NCBI RefSeq assembly: GCF_036289385.1
Contig: NZ_JAYFFH010000002.1
Location: 186,001-250,000, forward strand
Reading direction: 5' to 3'
Source of the DNA: Anaerofustis butyriciformans
GTDB lineage: Bacteria > Bacillota > Clostridia > Eubacteriales > Anaerofustaceae
Length of the DNA: 64,000 nt
Under the pieces are notes generated by a model that searched no databases, was not told where the DNA came from, and saw only the letters and a list, made by a program, of their open reading frames with translations. Of the stretch, positions 52,101-61,103 are shown piece after piece; the stretch's first letter is position 1, and each line of letters begins with the position of its first letter. Position numbers and translations under genes: made by a program.

Positions 52101-53795
52101 TAATTCTTCTAGACTAAGAGGGAGGGGAGAATATAGTTTTGCTGTTCCAGGAATGTAGGATAAATTATTCATGTTGTCATGGACATATTGTGCCATTTTT
52201 GAAAGAGATATTTCTTCACCATTGTATACAATGCTGTTACATTCTTTATTTATTATGTTAAATATTTTTTTTCTTATCATTGATAGATCTTTAATTATTT
52301 TAACTCTTTCTTCTTTTAGCAAATTCATTTCTTTTGATAATTTTAATGAATTTGTAGATGACATATACTCTATTATTCCATCAATAGATTTTTCCATATC
52401 AATATTAGAATCATCAAGCATTGACACGCATAAATTTTGTAGATTTTTATTTACTTTTTCTTTTAAAACACTTAATGCTTTTTTTGTATGACTTGTTACA
52501 AGCACACTTTTCCCTTGAGCTAAAAAATGCCCCATTAAATTTGCAATTGTGTGTGTTTTTCCTGTTCCTGGAGGGCCTTGTACTAAAACAGCATTATATT
52601 GCTCTATTCTTTGTGCTATTTCCAGTTGTTCTTTATTTGCTTCTTTAGATAGCAATATATCAATACTTTCTCCTCCAACTGCAGCTAGTTGTTCTTCGAT
52701 TGTATTTTCTTTGTTTTCTTGAACAATATCAATTGTTCCACCTTCAATAATATCTTTTATTGGGTTTGGCACTTCATTTGTTTCTTCAATATTATCTATT
52801 ATTTGTTCAATTGCTTTTATAGTTCCATCTTTTCGATTTCTTAAAATATAACATGGATTTTGATATATTAAAATATTTTCTCTTTTTTCCCATCCCTCAG
52901 GAATTCCATTTTCAGAATATATGCTTTTTGCTGAAAGTTGATGTGTAAAAATTTTTAAAAATAAAGGTAAATCGTTTCTATCCAATGGATGGTAGTCATT
53001 TTCATGTAGATCATTTTGTATATGATTAATAGCATTTAAATTTATATCTTTTATGTTTTGAAATATAGAAGTATATATTTGTGTTTCGACATCACTGTCT
53101 TTTATTAATATGGTATTTTTTTCTGCATCATGATAAATTTGTACACGTCTTGTTAAAATGGGGTGATTAATTTGTGGTTCATCTTTACATTTTATAAAAC
53201 CGTTTGCTACGATTAATTCTAATGTTTCTGATTCTCTATTTAAATCTATGTATAATTTATATAGTTCTGAAAATATTGATCTTGTTTTTCTTAATATTTT
53301 TTGTTTTTGTGCCCAATTTTCTCTTTGCTCTTTCCATATATTAAAAATTTCTATGCGTTCTTTATTATCTGTAAATAATTCTATTAGAGGAGTAGTAGCT
53401 TCTTCAACTTCTTTGTTTAATGAACTTTTTGTTATATTTATATTAATTTTATTTTTTTCTATTGATTTTTTTATTTTTAATTCTTTTCTATCATCATCCC
53501 AACCTTCCTCTAGCCATTTTAAAAGTTGATTATCTGGTTTTGGGCATGATTGCAAATTAGGTTTATGAACAGTAAGTAATATATCGTTATTATTTTTTTC
53601 TTCTTCTATTTTATCTTTATAGTAAATTTTAATATTTTCTTTATCATTATTAAAATAAGTTAATGGTTTATACCATCTATATTCTGAAATATTTAATATT
53701 TCTCTGTTTCTTACTTTATTTAATTCTTCTATAAATTTAAATAATGCAATAAGTTTATCTTGTTTATTTTGATTTGTATTGGTAATATCTGTCAA
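49110..53795 (-). CDS. SF1 helicase fused to a DUF559/Vsr-like nuclease, probable antiviral protein
   Basis: 1561 residues. Walker A GPPGTGKTHTIANLMGHF (~404), a long helical insert (~560-1050), Walker B IIIIDEASQSDIS (~1100), VGDDKQVSP, and the helicase motifs ISLLGDEQVN and NVATSRAKDQLWVVHS place it in the UPF1/DNA2-like AAA_11/AAA_12 group. The C terminus (~1405-1495) carries a PD-(D/E)xK nuclease: YRIDMIAICGKRKIAIECDGELYH, LGWKFIRIRGSEYY. Starts at TTG with AGGAGG 8 bp upstream. Single-protein helicase-nucleases of this type are often antiphage. No toxin partner is adjacent. Confidence 0.85.
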   Translation of the reverse strand: MTDITNTNQNKQDKLIALFKFIEELNKVRNREILNISEYRWYKPLTYFNNDKENIKIYYKDKIEEEKNNNDILLTVHKPNLQSCPKPDNQLLKWLEEGWDDDRKELKIKKSIEKNKININITKSSLNKEVEEATTPLIELFTDNKERIEIFNIWKEQRENWAQKQKILRKTRSIFSELYKLYIDLNRESETLELIVANGFIKCKDEPQINHPILTRRVQIYHDAEKNTILIKDSDVETQIYTSIFQNIKDINLNAINHIQNDLHENDYHPLDRNDLPLFLKIFTHQLSAKSIYSENGIPEGWEKRENILIYQNPCYILRNRKDGTIKAIEQIIDNIEETNEVPNPIKDIIEGGTIDIVQENKENTIEEQLAAVGGESIDILLSKEANKEQLEIAQRIEQYNAVLVQGPPGTGKTHTIANLMGHFLAQGKSVLVTSHTKKALSVLKEKVNKNLQNLCVSMLDDSNIDMEKSIDGIIEYMSSTNSLKLSKEMNLLKEERVKIIKDLSMIRKKIFNIINKECNSIVYNGEEISLSKMAQYVHDNMNNLSYIPGTAKLYSPLPLSLEELKELYETNITLSTEDENEFAQNIPTPQEIPTPNELKENYNKLNKATAHLKSIISNNKFDIKISTKEKKIMINDVTNNYILNYPSEDNVNELKDYINSLPKLEEWMKHCATDGKRGGAYKQIWHNLIDKINETSNFSEELVTKQFGKEVKILNNNPQYPDAVRELLSKYNQNNKIGKLSFILNKNLEIALNGATINNKKPENANDCKLILDIIYIKNLRNECAIYWDNLIKKYGGPAFKDLDINEPEHIAAKYIPTIQRYLDWFTNEYEILLNKITNINIPHNIIFKYDTFDSEIVESEKILYAIQHTIPDICNAFETIETATKIKTKFDETINILNKDKRKYSQLCKNITKALKKHNIEDYKTSYNLLVETYEKNNIIIKRKEYLKKLAIIAPQWAKSIEKREGIHGEGSIPNNIEDAWKWKQYYEIINETLKEPFAQLQKKSILLSKKYREKTAEYAEKSAWYNLLYKIERDIDMTQALIGWKQTIKRIGKGTGKNAPKYRAEARILMAKCQNAVPGWIMTINKALESLNPKKNRFDIIIIDEASQSDISSLAILYMGKKLIIVGDDKQVSPMAIGANIEKMNNLREMYINGKIPNAHLYDGKTSIYDIAATTFKPLMLHEHFRCTPEIIGFSNWLSYDFKIKPLRDCSNNELLPSVINYRVANGQRINKTNPNEAKTIVALMQACMEQPEYKSKTFGIISLLGDEQVNILQEEIFKRIDPKEQSKRKILCGNASNFQGDERDVIFLSLVDCANGEGPLSKVGFGIDDSTRKRYNVATSRAKDQLWVVHSIDSANDLKQGDIRKMLIEYSMNPKKFEVQNSKIEKNSESPFEEEVAKFLSVRGYHIVQQWEVGAYRIDMIAICGKRKIAIECDGELYHSGEEKIREDMERQTILERLGWKFIRIRGSEYYLNKEKTMQKVISELKENGIEPEEYDITKLSDNKDTKLLQKIKGRANEILNEYKKDENSELDQHIVATALNSQKDIENLNIFNYKNF

Positions 53796-54178
53796 AATTT
53801 CCCCCTCCTAGTTTTAACATTTATTTTAATTATTTTAAGCGTAAATTATTTTGTGCAAATTTCATCCTTTTATTTTATTATATTTCATCGTAATATAATG
53901 TTCAAGAAAATATTGATATTCGCAGTCTATATTTATTCTTTTGATAATTAGAATATATTATTTCTTTTTTTTATCATGAATTTATCATGTATATGATTTT
54001 ATATTCTTTTAAAAATTAAAAAAAACATTACTGACTAAAAAGTCAGTAATGCTTTGTCATTTGAAAATATTATATTTTTTTGTAATCTACTTGAAATATA
54101 AGAATAATCTTAAACTTTAGTTTGTTATCAAAATTTCGCGATTCATTATAAATACTTGGATGTGTTGAGTTCATTGTA
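53796..54178. other. 383-bp gap between the helicase-nuclease and guaA genes
   Basis: It contains the ribosome binding site of the helicase-nuclease gene (53803-53811), A/T-rich DNA with no coding frame, and the guaA terminator. I see no tRNA and no direct repeats that would mark an insertion of the helicase gene. Confidence 0.5.
54012..54054 (-). terminator. guaBA terminator
   Basis: CATTACTGACT / AGTCAGTAATG stem with a 4-nt loop, then eight T on the minus strand. It lies about 125 bp downstream of guaA. Confidence 0.9.
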
Positions 54179-55726
54179 TTACTCAAACTCAATCGTTCCA
54201 GGTGGTTTACTTGTACAGTCATACAGTACTCTGTTGACATGGTCCACTTCGTTTACGATTCTTGTTGTTACTTTTTGTAGAACTTCCCATGGAAGTTGTG
54301 CGGCACTTGCTGTCATGAAGTCAGATGTCATAACTGCTCTTAGTGCTATCGCATAGTCGTATGTTCTGAAGTCTCCCATAACACCAACTGAGCGCATATT
54401 TGTTAGTGCTGCAAAATATTGTCCAAGGTCTTTGTCTACTCCTGCTTTTGCAACTTCTTCACGATATATTGCATCGGCATCTTGAACTATTTTTACTTTT
54501 TCTTCGGTAACTTCACCGATTATTCTAATTGCAAGTCCAGGACCGGGGAATGGTTGACGCATTACTAAATACTCAGGTATTCCAAGTTCCTTTCCTGCTT
54601 TTCTTACTTCGTCTTTAAATAAATCTCTAAGTGGTTCGATAATTTCTTTGAAGTCTACATGGTCAGGTAATCCTCCAACATTGTGGTGAGATTTTATAAC
54701 CGCACTTTTATCAAGTCCGCTTTCTACAACGTCAGGATAGATTGTTCCTTGAACAAGGAAATCAACCGCACCGATTTTTTTAGCTTCTTCTTCAAATACT
54801 CTTATGAATTCTTCACCGATTATTTTTCTTTTCTTTTCGGGATCTGTTACTCCTGCAAGTTTGTCGTAGAATCTTTGTTGCACGTTTGCTCTTACGAAGT
54901 TCAAGTCATAAGGACCATCTGGACCAAATACCGCTTCTACTTCATCTCCTTCGTTTTTACGAAGAAGACCATGATCTACGAAAACACATGTAAGTTGCTT
55001 TCCTACTGCTTTTGCTAGAAGTACGGCAGCAACGGAAGAATCAACTCCGCCTGATAGGGCACAAAGTACTTTTCCGTTTCCTACTTTTTTTCTAATTGCT
55101 TCAATAGTTTCTTCAACGAAAGAATCCATTTTCCAATCACCCTTACATTTACATACATTGTATAGGAAGTTATGAATCATCTTTGTTCCGTTTTTTGTAT
55201 GCATTACTTCTGGGTGGAATTGTACAGCATAAAGATTTCTTTCTTTGTTTTCCATTGCCGCAACAGGACATACAGGTGTATGGCCTGTTATTTTAAAACC
55301 TTCAGGTTGTTTTTTAATATAATCTGTGTGGCTCATCCAGCAAACATTTTCTTCATCGATTCCTTCAAATAATAGGGAAGAAGTATCAAGATTAACGTTT
55401 GTGTGACCATATTCACTTACAGGAGCTGTGGCAACTTCGCCGTCAAGTTTATGAGCCATTAATTGTGAACCATAACATATTCCAAGGATTGGAATGTTTA
55501 AATCGAAGATTTCTTTTGTATATGATGCAGAATCTTCTTTATATACACTGTTAGGTCCGCCTGTGAAAATGATACCTTTAGGATTTAAGGCTTTTAAATC
55601 ATCAAGGGAAATTGTATAAGGTTTTATTTCACAGTACACATTACACTCTCTAACTCTTCTTGCGATTAGTTGGTTATATTGCCCTCCAAAGTCCAATACT
55701 ACTACTAATTCATTTTTGTTACTCAT
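54179..55726 (-). CDS. guaA: GMP synthase (glutamine-hydrolysing)
   Basis: 515 residues. The class I glutamine amidotransferase domain has GICYGSQLMAHKL (nucleophile Cys) and VQFHPEVMHT (His, Glu); the ATP-pyrophosphatase domain has the P-loop ALSGGVDSSVAAVLL (~224) and the dimerisation domain ends VNRVLYDCTSKPPGTIEFE, the usual GMP synthase C terminus. It turns XMP into GMP. It lies 12 bp after guaB, in a guaB-guaA operon. Confidence 0.98.
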   Translation of the reverse strand: MSNKNELVVVLDFGGQYNQLIARRVRECNVYCEIKPYTISLDDLKALNPKGIIFTGGPNSVYKEDSASYTKEIFDLNIPILGICYGSQLMAHKLDGEVATAPVSEYGHTNVNLDTSSLLFEGIDEENVCWMSHTDYIKKQPEGFKITGHTPVCPVAAMENKERNLYAVQFHPEVMHTKNGTKMIHNFLYNVCKCKGDWKMDSFVEETIEAIRKKVGNGKVLCALSGGVDSSVAAVLLAKAVGKQLTCVFVDHGLLRKNEGDEVEAVFGPDGPYDLNFVRANVQQRFYDKLAGVTDPEKKRKIIGEEFIRVFEEEAKKIGAVDFLVQGTIYPDVVESGLDKSAVIKSHHNVGGLPDHVDFKEIIEPLRDLFKDEVRKAGKELGIPEYLVMRQPFPGPGLAIRIIGEVTEEKVKIVQDADAIYREEVAKAGVDKDLGQYFAALTNMRSVGVMGDFRTYDYAIALRAVMTSDFMTASAAQLPWEVLQKVTTRIVNEVDHVNRVLYDCTSKPPGTIEFE

Positions 55727-55738
55727 ATTTTATTTTCC

Positions 55739-57202
55739 TTAAAATTCTCTTGTATAGTTTGGTGCTTCTTTTGTTATTGAAATATCATGTGGATGTGATT
55801 CTTGAAGTGATGCTGCTGTTATTTTAACGAAGTTTGCATCATGTCTTAATTCATCAATTGTTGCACATCCGCAGTATCCCATACCGGCACGTAGACCACC
55901 GATTAGTTGGAATACATTATCTGCTATGCTACCTTTATAAGCAACTCTTCCTTCAACTCCTTCAGGAACAAGTTTTTTAGCTCCGCTTTGGAAGTATCTA
56001 TCTGAAGAGTTATTTGCTTGTGACATTGCTGCAACAGAACCCATTCCTCTGTATGCTTTAAATTGTCTTCCTTGATATATGATAAGTTCTCCAGGTGCTT
56101 CTTCTGTTCCTGCGAACATACTTCCAAGCATTACCGTGCTTGCACCTGCTGCGATTGCTTTTGAAATATCACCTGAGAATTTAATACCACCGTCTGCGAT
56201 TACAGGAACGCCGTATTTATCTCCAACTTCTGCACAGTCCATAACAGCTGTGATTTGAGGTACACCGATACCTGCAACGATTCTTGTTGTACAAATTGAA
56301 CCAGGACCCATACCTACTTTTACTGCATCTGCCCCTGCTTTAATTAAATCTTCTGTTGCTTCGCCTGTTGCAACGTTACCTGCGATAACTTGTAAATCAG
56401 GATAAGCGGCTTTAATTTTCTTTAACCAGTTTGATACGTTTGTAGAATGTCCGTGAGCTGTATCAAGAACGATTACGTCAACTTTTGCATTAACTAAAGC
56501 TTCAACTCTTTCCATTGTATCAGCAGCAGTACCTACAGCTGCACCTGCAAGAAGTCTTCCTTGTTCGTCTTTTGCTGCATTTGGATATTGGATTTTCTTT
56601 TCAATATCTTTAATTGTGATTAAACCTTTAAGTTTATAATTTTCATCTACTATAGGAAGTTTTTCTATTCTGTTTTTCTTTAAGATTTTTTCTGCTTCTT
56701 CAAGAGTTGTTCCTTCTGGTGCAGTGATTAAATTATCTTTAGTCATTGCATCTTTAATTTTCTTTTTAGGATCTCTTTCAAATCTTAAATCTCTATTTGT
56801 GATTATACCAACCAATGTTCCGCTTTCGTCTGTAATAGGAACACCTGATATTTTATATCTTGCCATTATTTCATTTGCATCTTCGATTACGTGTTCAGGT
56901 GATAGGAAGAAAGGATCTATTATAACACCATGTTCACTTCTTTTTACTTTATCAACTTCGGCTGCTTGTTGTTCTATTGTCATGTTTTTATGAATTATAC
57001 CGATACCGCCTTGTCTTGACATAGCAATAGCAAGTTTTGATTCTGTAACTGTATCCATTCCGGCACTTATTAGTGGAACGTTAAGTTTAATTTTCTTTGT
57101 TAAATATGTTGATGTGTCTACTTGTGAAGGGATAACATCGCTTTTTCTTGGTATTAATAATACATCATCAAATGTTAAGCCTTCTTTTAAAAATTTTCCC
57201 AT
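55739..57202 (-). CDS. guaB: IMP dehydrogenase
   Basis: 487 residues. LTFDDVLLIPRKSDV at the start, two CBS domains inserted at ~95-205, the catalytic loop GPGSICTTRIVAGIGVPQ with Cys (~304), and the flap GYRGMGSVAAM and YKGSIADNVFQLIGGLRAGMGYCG at the end. It makes XMP from IMP, the first step to GMP. GGAGG precedes the ATG. The 5' leader contains a terminator-like hairpin (57232-57254), so attenuation by purines is possible. Confidence 0.98.
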   Translation of the reverse strand: MGKFLKEGLTFDDVLLIPRKSDVIPSQVDTSTYLTKKIKLNVPLISAGMDTVTESKLAIAMSRQGGIGIIHKNMTIEQQAAEVDKVKRSEHGVIIDPFFLSPEHVIEDANEIMARYKISGVPITDESGTLVGIITNRDLRFERDPKKKIKDAMTKDNLITAPEGTTLEEAEKILKKNRIEKLPIVDENYKLKGLITIKDIEKKIQYPNAAKDEQGRLLAGAAVGTAADTMERVEALVNAKVDVIVLDTAHGHSTNVSNWLKKIKAAYPDLQVIAGNVATGEATEDLIKAGADAVKVGMGPGSICTTRIVAGIGVPQITAVMDCAEVGDKYGVPVIADGGIKFSGDISKAIAAGASTVMLGSMFAGTEEAPGELIIYQGRQFKAYRGMGSVAAMSQANNSSDRYFQSGAKKLVPEGVEGRVAYKGSIADNVFQLIGGLRAGMGYCGCATIDELRHDANFVKITAASLQESHPHDISITKEAPNYTREF

Positions 57203-57231
57203 GATAGCCTCCTTTAAAATATAAAAAAATC

Positions 57232-57254
57232 GAAGATATTTTTTGCCTATCTTC
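57232..57254 (-). promoter_or_regulatory. attenuator-like hairpin in the guaB leader
   Basis: On the minus strand GAAGATA / TATCTTC enclose a 9-nt loop and are followed by GATTTTTTTATA just before the guaB ribosome binding site. This is the structure of an intrinsic terminator. An antiterminator partner is not obvious. I saw no purine riboswitch core. Confidence 0.5.
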
Positions 57255-57359
57255 TAAAATGTAAACTATATTTAATTTATATATATATTAATGCAAAAAT
57301 TGATTTTTGTAAACAGTAATTTTAACAAAAAATAAGAAAAAATTTTCAGTTTTCCCAAA

Positions 57360-57375
57360 TGTTTCACGTGAAACA
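57360..57375. other. parS centromere site (perfect)
   Basis: TGTTTCACGTGAAACA, identical to the Firmicute parS consensus, ParB/Spo0J binding site. Confidence 0.95.
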
Positions 57376-57750
57376 TTTACTGCTTTTATTTGTCTTATCA
57401 TTATATATTATATATTTTTCATTTTTGTTATTCATATATAATAAATCATGGTTATAATGTACTTATAAATTAAGTTATATTTTAATATTACTTTGTGTCT
57501 TATATAGCTTCATCGTATGATATACAGCTAATTATTAACTAAATTTTTTTAATTTTAATTATACATTTATATATTTAATCTATAATATATATACTTCCTT
57601 ATTAATTATTTTATATCAGAAAAAAATATAATCATTTTTTCATTTTAATTTCATATAATATTTATGTTTATTTCTTATAATATATAAAACATTAATGTGG
57701 TATTTAATATAAACAATTTAAATATACGCCTTTAATATTAAATAATATTA

Positions 57751-57766
57751 TGTTTCATGTGAAACA
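57751..57766. other. parS-like site (one mismatch)
   Basis: TGTTTCATGTGAAACA differs from the parS consensus by one central base. It lies 77 bp upstream of the parA start codon. Confidence 0.85.
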
Positions 57767-57842
57767 ATTTTTAATATTAAATTTATTGAAGGGGTAGTTT
57801 TTCTATGTTACAATGTGTTAGTAAAAAAATATAGGAAGAAGA

Positions 57843-58613
57843 ATGTTTATGACTAAAATTATATCATTATTTAATCAAAAAGGCGGGGTAGGGAAAACTA
57901 CTACTGCCGTAAATTTATCCGCTTGTCTTACAAAAATGGGTAAAAAAGTTTTGGGAATAGACCTTGACCCTCAAAGTAATTTTACAAGCGGACTTGATAT
58001 CGATAGAACAACATTGGAAAACAGTACATATGATATTATAGTAAATGAAATGGATGCAGCTGATGTTGTAATAAAAACAGAAGTTGAAAATTTGGATTTA
58101 ATTCCTTCAAGCATAGATCTTGCAAGTGCAGAAATAGAAATTGCGGGAAGACCTAAAAGAGAAACAATATTAAAAAGAGGGATAAAAAGCATAGTAAATA
58201 ATTATGATTATGTAATAATAGACTGTGCACCTTCTCTTGGACTTTTACCTGTAAATGCACTTTGTGCTTCGAATAGTGTTCTTATTCCAATTCAATGTGA
58301 ATATTATGCACTTGAAGGGGTTAGCCAACTTATGAATACAATCAATCTTGTAAAAAAAGGTATCAATCCTAAATTAAAGGTTGAAGGCGTATTGCTTACT
58401 ATGTTTGATAACAGAACTAATCTTTCAATGCAGGTTGTGGAAGAAGTTAAAAGATTTTTTGGAAAGAAAGTTTATGAAACTATTATTCCAAGAAATATAA
58501 GGCTTGCGGAAGCACCAAGTTACGGTCAGACGATTGTTGATTATGATCCTTCTTCAAAAGGATATAAAGCTTATATGCAGCTTGCAAAAGAGCTTATTAA
58601 GAAAGGGGAATAA
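57843..58613 (+). CDS. parA: chromosome partitioning ATPase ParA (Soj)
   Basis: 256 residues. The deviant Walker A KGGVGKTTTAVNLSACL (~14-20), Walker A' DLDPQSNFTSG and Walker B VIIDCAPSLGLLPVNAL define the ParA family. It binds DNA non-specifically as an ATP dimer and works with ParB on parS. In Bacillus, Soj also controls DnaA, which is relevant because the origin lies in this window. AGGAAG lies before ATG 57843; an internal ATG at 57849 is an alternative. parB follows after 5 bp. Confidence 0.96.
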   Translation: MFMTKIISLFNQKGGVGKTTTAVNLSACLTKMGKKVLGIDLDPQSNFTSGLDIDRTTLENSTYDIIVNEMDAADVVIKTEVENLDLIPSSIDLASAEIEIAGRPKRETILKRGIKSIVNNYDYVIIDCAPSLGLLPVNALCASNSVLIPIQCEYYALEGVSQLMNTINLVKKGINPKLKVEGVLLTMFDNRTNLSMQVVEEVKRFFGKKVYETIIPRNIRLAEAPSYGQTIVDYDPSSKGYKAYMQLAKELIKKGE

Positions 58614-58618
58614 GTAAT

Positions 58619-59503
58619 ATGGCAAAAGGAAAGAAAAAGGCAGGAGGCCTTGGAAGAGGACTTTCGGCGTTGATTCCACAAGAAGATGTGGATGGAGTTT
58701 TTTCTGAAAATGAAGAACGTGATATAAAACATATTGATATAAATTTAATAAGAGCAAATACAAACCAACCTAGAAAAAAATTTGATAAAGAAAAAATAAA
58801 CGAGCTTGCAAGTTCCATTAAAGAACATGGAATTATTCAACCTTTACTGGTTGTTAAAAAAGATGATGATTATATAATCGTTGCAGGGGAAAGAAGATAC
58901 AGAGCTGCCATTGTTGCAGGTCTTAAAGAAATTCCTGTTATCGTTAAAGAATACAGCGAAAAAGAAATAAGCGAAGTTGCTTTGATTGAAAATCTTCAAA
59001 GAGAGGATTTAAATGAAATTGAAAAAGCTGTGGCTTATAATGAGCTTAAAGAAAGTTTTAATATGACTCAAGAAGATATCGCAAAAAGACTTGGAACAAG
59101 CAGGGCTTCAATTGCAAATACATTAAGACTTTTATCTTTAAGCGAAATAGTAAAAGATGCAATAAGAAATAATCTTATTTCTGCGGGGCACGCAAGAGCA
59201 ATTCTTTCTGTGGAAGAAGAATATAGGGAAGAATTTTTAGAGCTTATTATAAGTAAAAATCTTTCTGTTAGAGAGAGTGAAAAATTAGCTAAAGAATTTA
59301 AAGGGAAAGAAGAAAAACCTTTAAAAAAAGAAAAAAAAGAAAACCCTTATATTAAGGATTTGGAAAACAGATTGTCTTTTACATTTGGAACAAAAGTAAA
59401 ATTAAAAGATAATGGAAATAATAAAGGCAGTATTGTGATAGATTATTATTCAAATGATGATTTATCAAGACTTTTAGAACTTTTTAAAATAGAGGAAAAA
59501 TAA
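58619..59503 (+). CDS. parB: chromosome partitioning protein ParB (Spo0J)
   Basis: 294 residues. GLGRGLSALIP at the N terminus, the ParB/Srx CTPase domain with IKEHGIIQPLLVVKKDDDYIIVAGERRYRAAIVAGL (GERRYRA being the CTP-binding motif C region), the DNA-binding helix-turn-helix MTQEDIAKRLGTSRASIANTLRLLSL (~150-175) and a C-terminal dimer domain. It loads on the three parS sites seen here. A GGGG-type site ends parA, 5 bp upstream. Confidence 0.96.
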   Translation: MAKGKKKAGGLGRGLSALIPQEDVDGVFSENEERDIKHIDINLIRANTNQPRKKFDKEKINELASSIKEHGIIQPLLVVKKDDDYIIVAGERRYRAAIVAGLKEIPVIVKEYSEKEISEVALIENLQREDLNEIEKAVAYNELKESFNMTQEDIAKRLGTSRASIANTLRLLSLSEIVKDAIRNNLISAGHARAILSVEEEYREEFLELIISKNLSVRESEKLAKEFKGKEEKPLKKEKKENPYIKDLENRLSFTFGTKVKLKDNGNNKGSIVIDYYSNDDLSRLLELFKIEEK

Positions 59504-59506
59504 ACT

Positions 59507-60388
59507 ATGAATAATAAAGAAACAAAATATTTTGCAACAGCTATGTTAGTAAACGGACTTCAGTTATTATTATGTTTTATAATTTATCTTGTAAGTCTGA
59601 TAATCGGAGTAAATAATGTAATCATTGCGGGAGTAATGCTTATAGCGGAAATGATTATATGGCTTGTATGTGGATTTAAACTTGCGGTAAGCGGTAAAAT
59701 GGATAAATTCTGGAAGTTGTTTGTAGGTGCTTTTATTGCAATAGTTCCTATCTTGGTTTATACTTCCATTGCTTATGGAGTAAGTAAACTTGTGCCTACA
59801 CAGTCCCAAGGCTGGACAGAGTTTTTCTTCCTTGGCGGACCTATAATATTTTATAATAAACCAGTTACTCTTTTAATGAGTATTTTTAGAGGTCATGGTT
59901 ATTTATTATTTGCGGCAAATTATGTCATTATTACTGTTTGTTACTTTATCGGTGAATTTTTCGGTTTTGTAATTAATGGCGGTAAAAGAATGATGAATAA
60001 TAAAAAAAGTGCTAAGGCAAGCAAAAAAGAAAAAACACCAAAAGTTAAAGAAAAAAAGTTAAGCAGAAAAGAAAAGAAACAATTAAAGAAAGAACAAAAG
60101 AAAAATAAAGAATTATCTATTGAAGAAGATGATAATGAAGAAGAAGCTAAAGACTCTTTAGATACAGAAAAAGAATATGTCAATACAGAAAACGAAAATA
60201 AAAGCGTTGAAGAATTAAAAGAAAAAAACGAAGTTGTTGAAGAAGAAACAAACGTAAATGTATTAACAGAAAAAATTACTCCTGAAATTGAAGAAAAAGA
60301 AGACAGATTGGCAGAGGAAATTGTAAATAATATTTTAAAGGAGAATTTAAAAGAGCAAAGAGAAAAACAAAATAAAGAAAATGAATAA
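59507..60388 (+). CDS. membrane protein with long charged cytoplasmic tail, unknown
   Basis: 293 residues. Four TM segments (~10-32, ~36-58, ~66-92, ~125-155) and a ~130-residue Lys/Glu-rich tail (KKEKTPKVKEKKLSRKEKKQLKKEQKK..., then EEDDNEEEAKD) predicted as coiled coil. It starts 3 bp after parB and is followed by cvpA 25 bp later. I do not recognise the family. The place between parB and cvpA suggests chromosome or cell-envelope biology, but the function is unknown. Confidence 0.65.
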   Translation: MNNKETKYFATAMLVNGLQLLLCFIIYLVSLIIGVNNVIIAGVMLIAEMIIWLVCGFKLAVSGKMDKFWKLFVGAFIAIVPILVYTSIAYGVSKLVPTQSQGWTEFFFLGGPIIFYNKPVTLLMSIFRGHGYLLFAANYVIITVCYFIGEFFGFVINGGKRMMNNKKSAKASKKEKTPKVKEKKLSRKEKKQLKKEQKKNKELSIEEDDNEEEAKDSLDTEKEYVNTENENKSVEELKEKNEVVEEETNVNVLTEKITPEIEEKEDRLAEEIVNNILKENLKEQREKQNKENE

Positions 60389-60413
60389 TCTTTGCGTTTT
60401 AACAGAATAAATT

Positions 60414-61094
60414 ATGTTTACATGGATAGATATATTAATTGTAGGTATTATATTGGTATGTATGATATGGGGAACATTTAGGGGGCTTGTTAAAAGTATA
60501 TTTTCCATAATAACAATTATATGCAGTTTTATAATAGCAAAACTTTTTTCAGGTACATTAAGTACTTGGCTTATTAACAATACAAGAATAGAAGATACAA
60601 TTCATACTTTTTTAAGAGTAAATAATGTTATTCCTGAAAGTGTGTCAAATAGTGTAGAACAGGGAAGTACTAATGTAGCAGATTGGTTTGCGGGTTTGAA
60701 CCTAGGAGATATTCCATCATCAATAATTCATTTTTTTGAAAACCTATGGAATAGTGGTTCAAATGCTGTAAGCTCGGGAGGTAATATGGCAGTAGATGCG
60801 CTTACTGCATCAATAGTTTCTTTTATCTCTTTTGTAGGTATTTTGATTTTAGCTTATGTAGTGTTATCTTTGATAGTTGAAATTTTAAACCTTGCAACAA
60901 AGCTTCCTGTTATAAGAACATTTAATAAACTCGGTGGAGCATTGTTTGGAATTGTTAAAGGGCTTATAATAAACTTAATACTAATAAGCATTATATTTGT
61001 TGTTGCAATATTCTTAAAAGATTCATCTCTTAATGTTGCACTGAGAGATTCGATGTTTGCAAGTTATTTTTATATAGGATATATATTGTTTTAA
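60414..61094 (+). CDS. CvpA family membrane protein
   Basis: 226 residues. TM1 (TWIDILIVGIILVCMIWGTFRGLVKSIFSII, ~1-35) with the CvpA start pattern, an amphipathic outer region (~45-130), then two or three C-terminal TM helices with LVEILNLATKLPVIRTFNKLGGALFGIVKGLI (~165-195), which is the conserved CvpA core. CvpA proteins are needed for colicin V production and envelope integrity in other bacteria. It follows the parAB-linked membrane gene and precedes DUF951. Confidence 0.85.
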   Translation: MFTWIDILIVGIILVCMIWGTFRGLVKSIFSIITIICSFIIAKLFSGTLSTWLINNTRIEDTIHTFLRVNNVIPESVSNSVEQGSTNVADWFAGLNLGDIPSSIIHFFENLWNSGSNAVSSGGNMAVDALTASIVSFISFVGILILAYVVLSLIVEILNLATKLPVIRTFNKLGGALFGIVKGLIINLILISIIFVVAIFLKDSSLNVALRDSMFASYFYIGYILF

Positions 61095-61103
61095 GAGGTT
61101 ATT

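Larger units (their letters stand above)
57203..57842. promoter_or_regulatory. 640-bp gene-free region between guaB and parA
   Basis: Strongly A/T-rich. It holds two parS sites (57360-57375 and 57751-57766), the guaB leader and the parA ribosome binding site. I see no further gene, RNA or repeat in it. Confidence 0.6.

Noticed and set aside
53796..54178. Attachment site or repeat flanking the helicase-nuclease gene
   Set aside because: I saw no direct repeats, tRNA or recombinase on either side.
57203..57300. Purine riboswitch upstream of guaB
   Set aside because: The conserved core bases of purine aptamers are not present; only a simple hairpin with T-run is visible.
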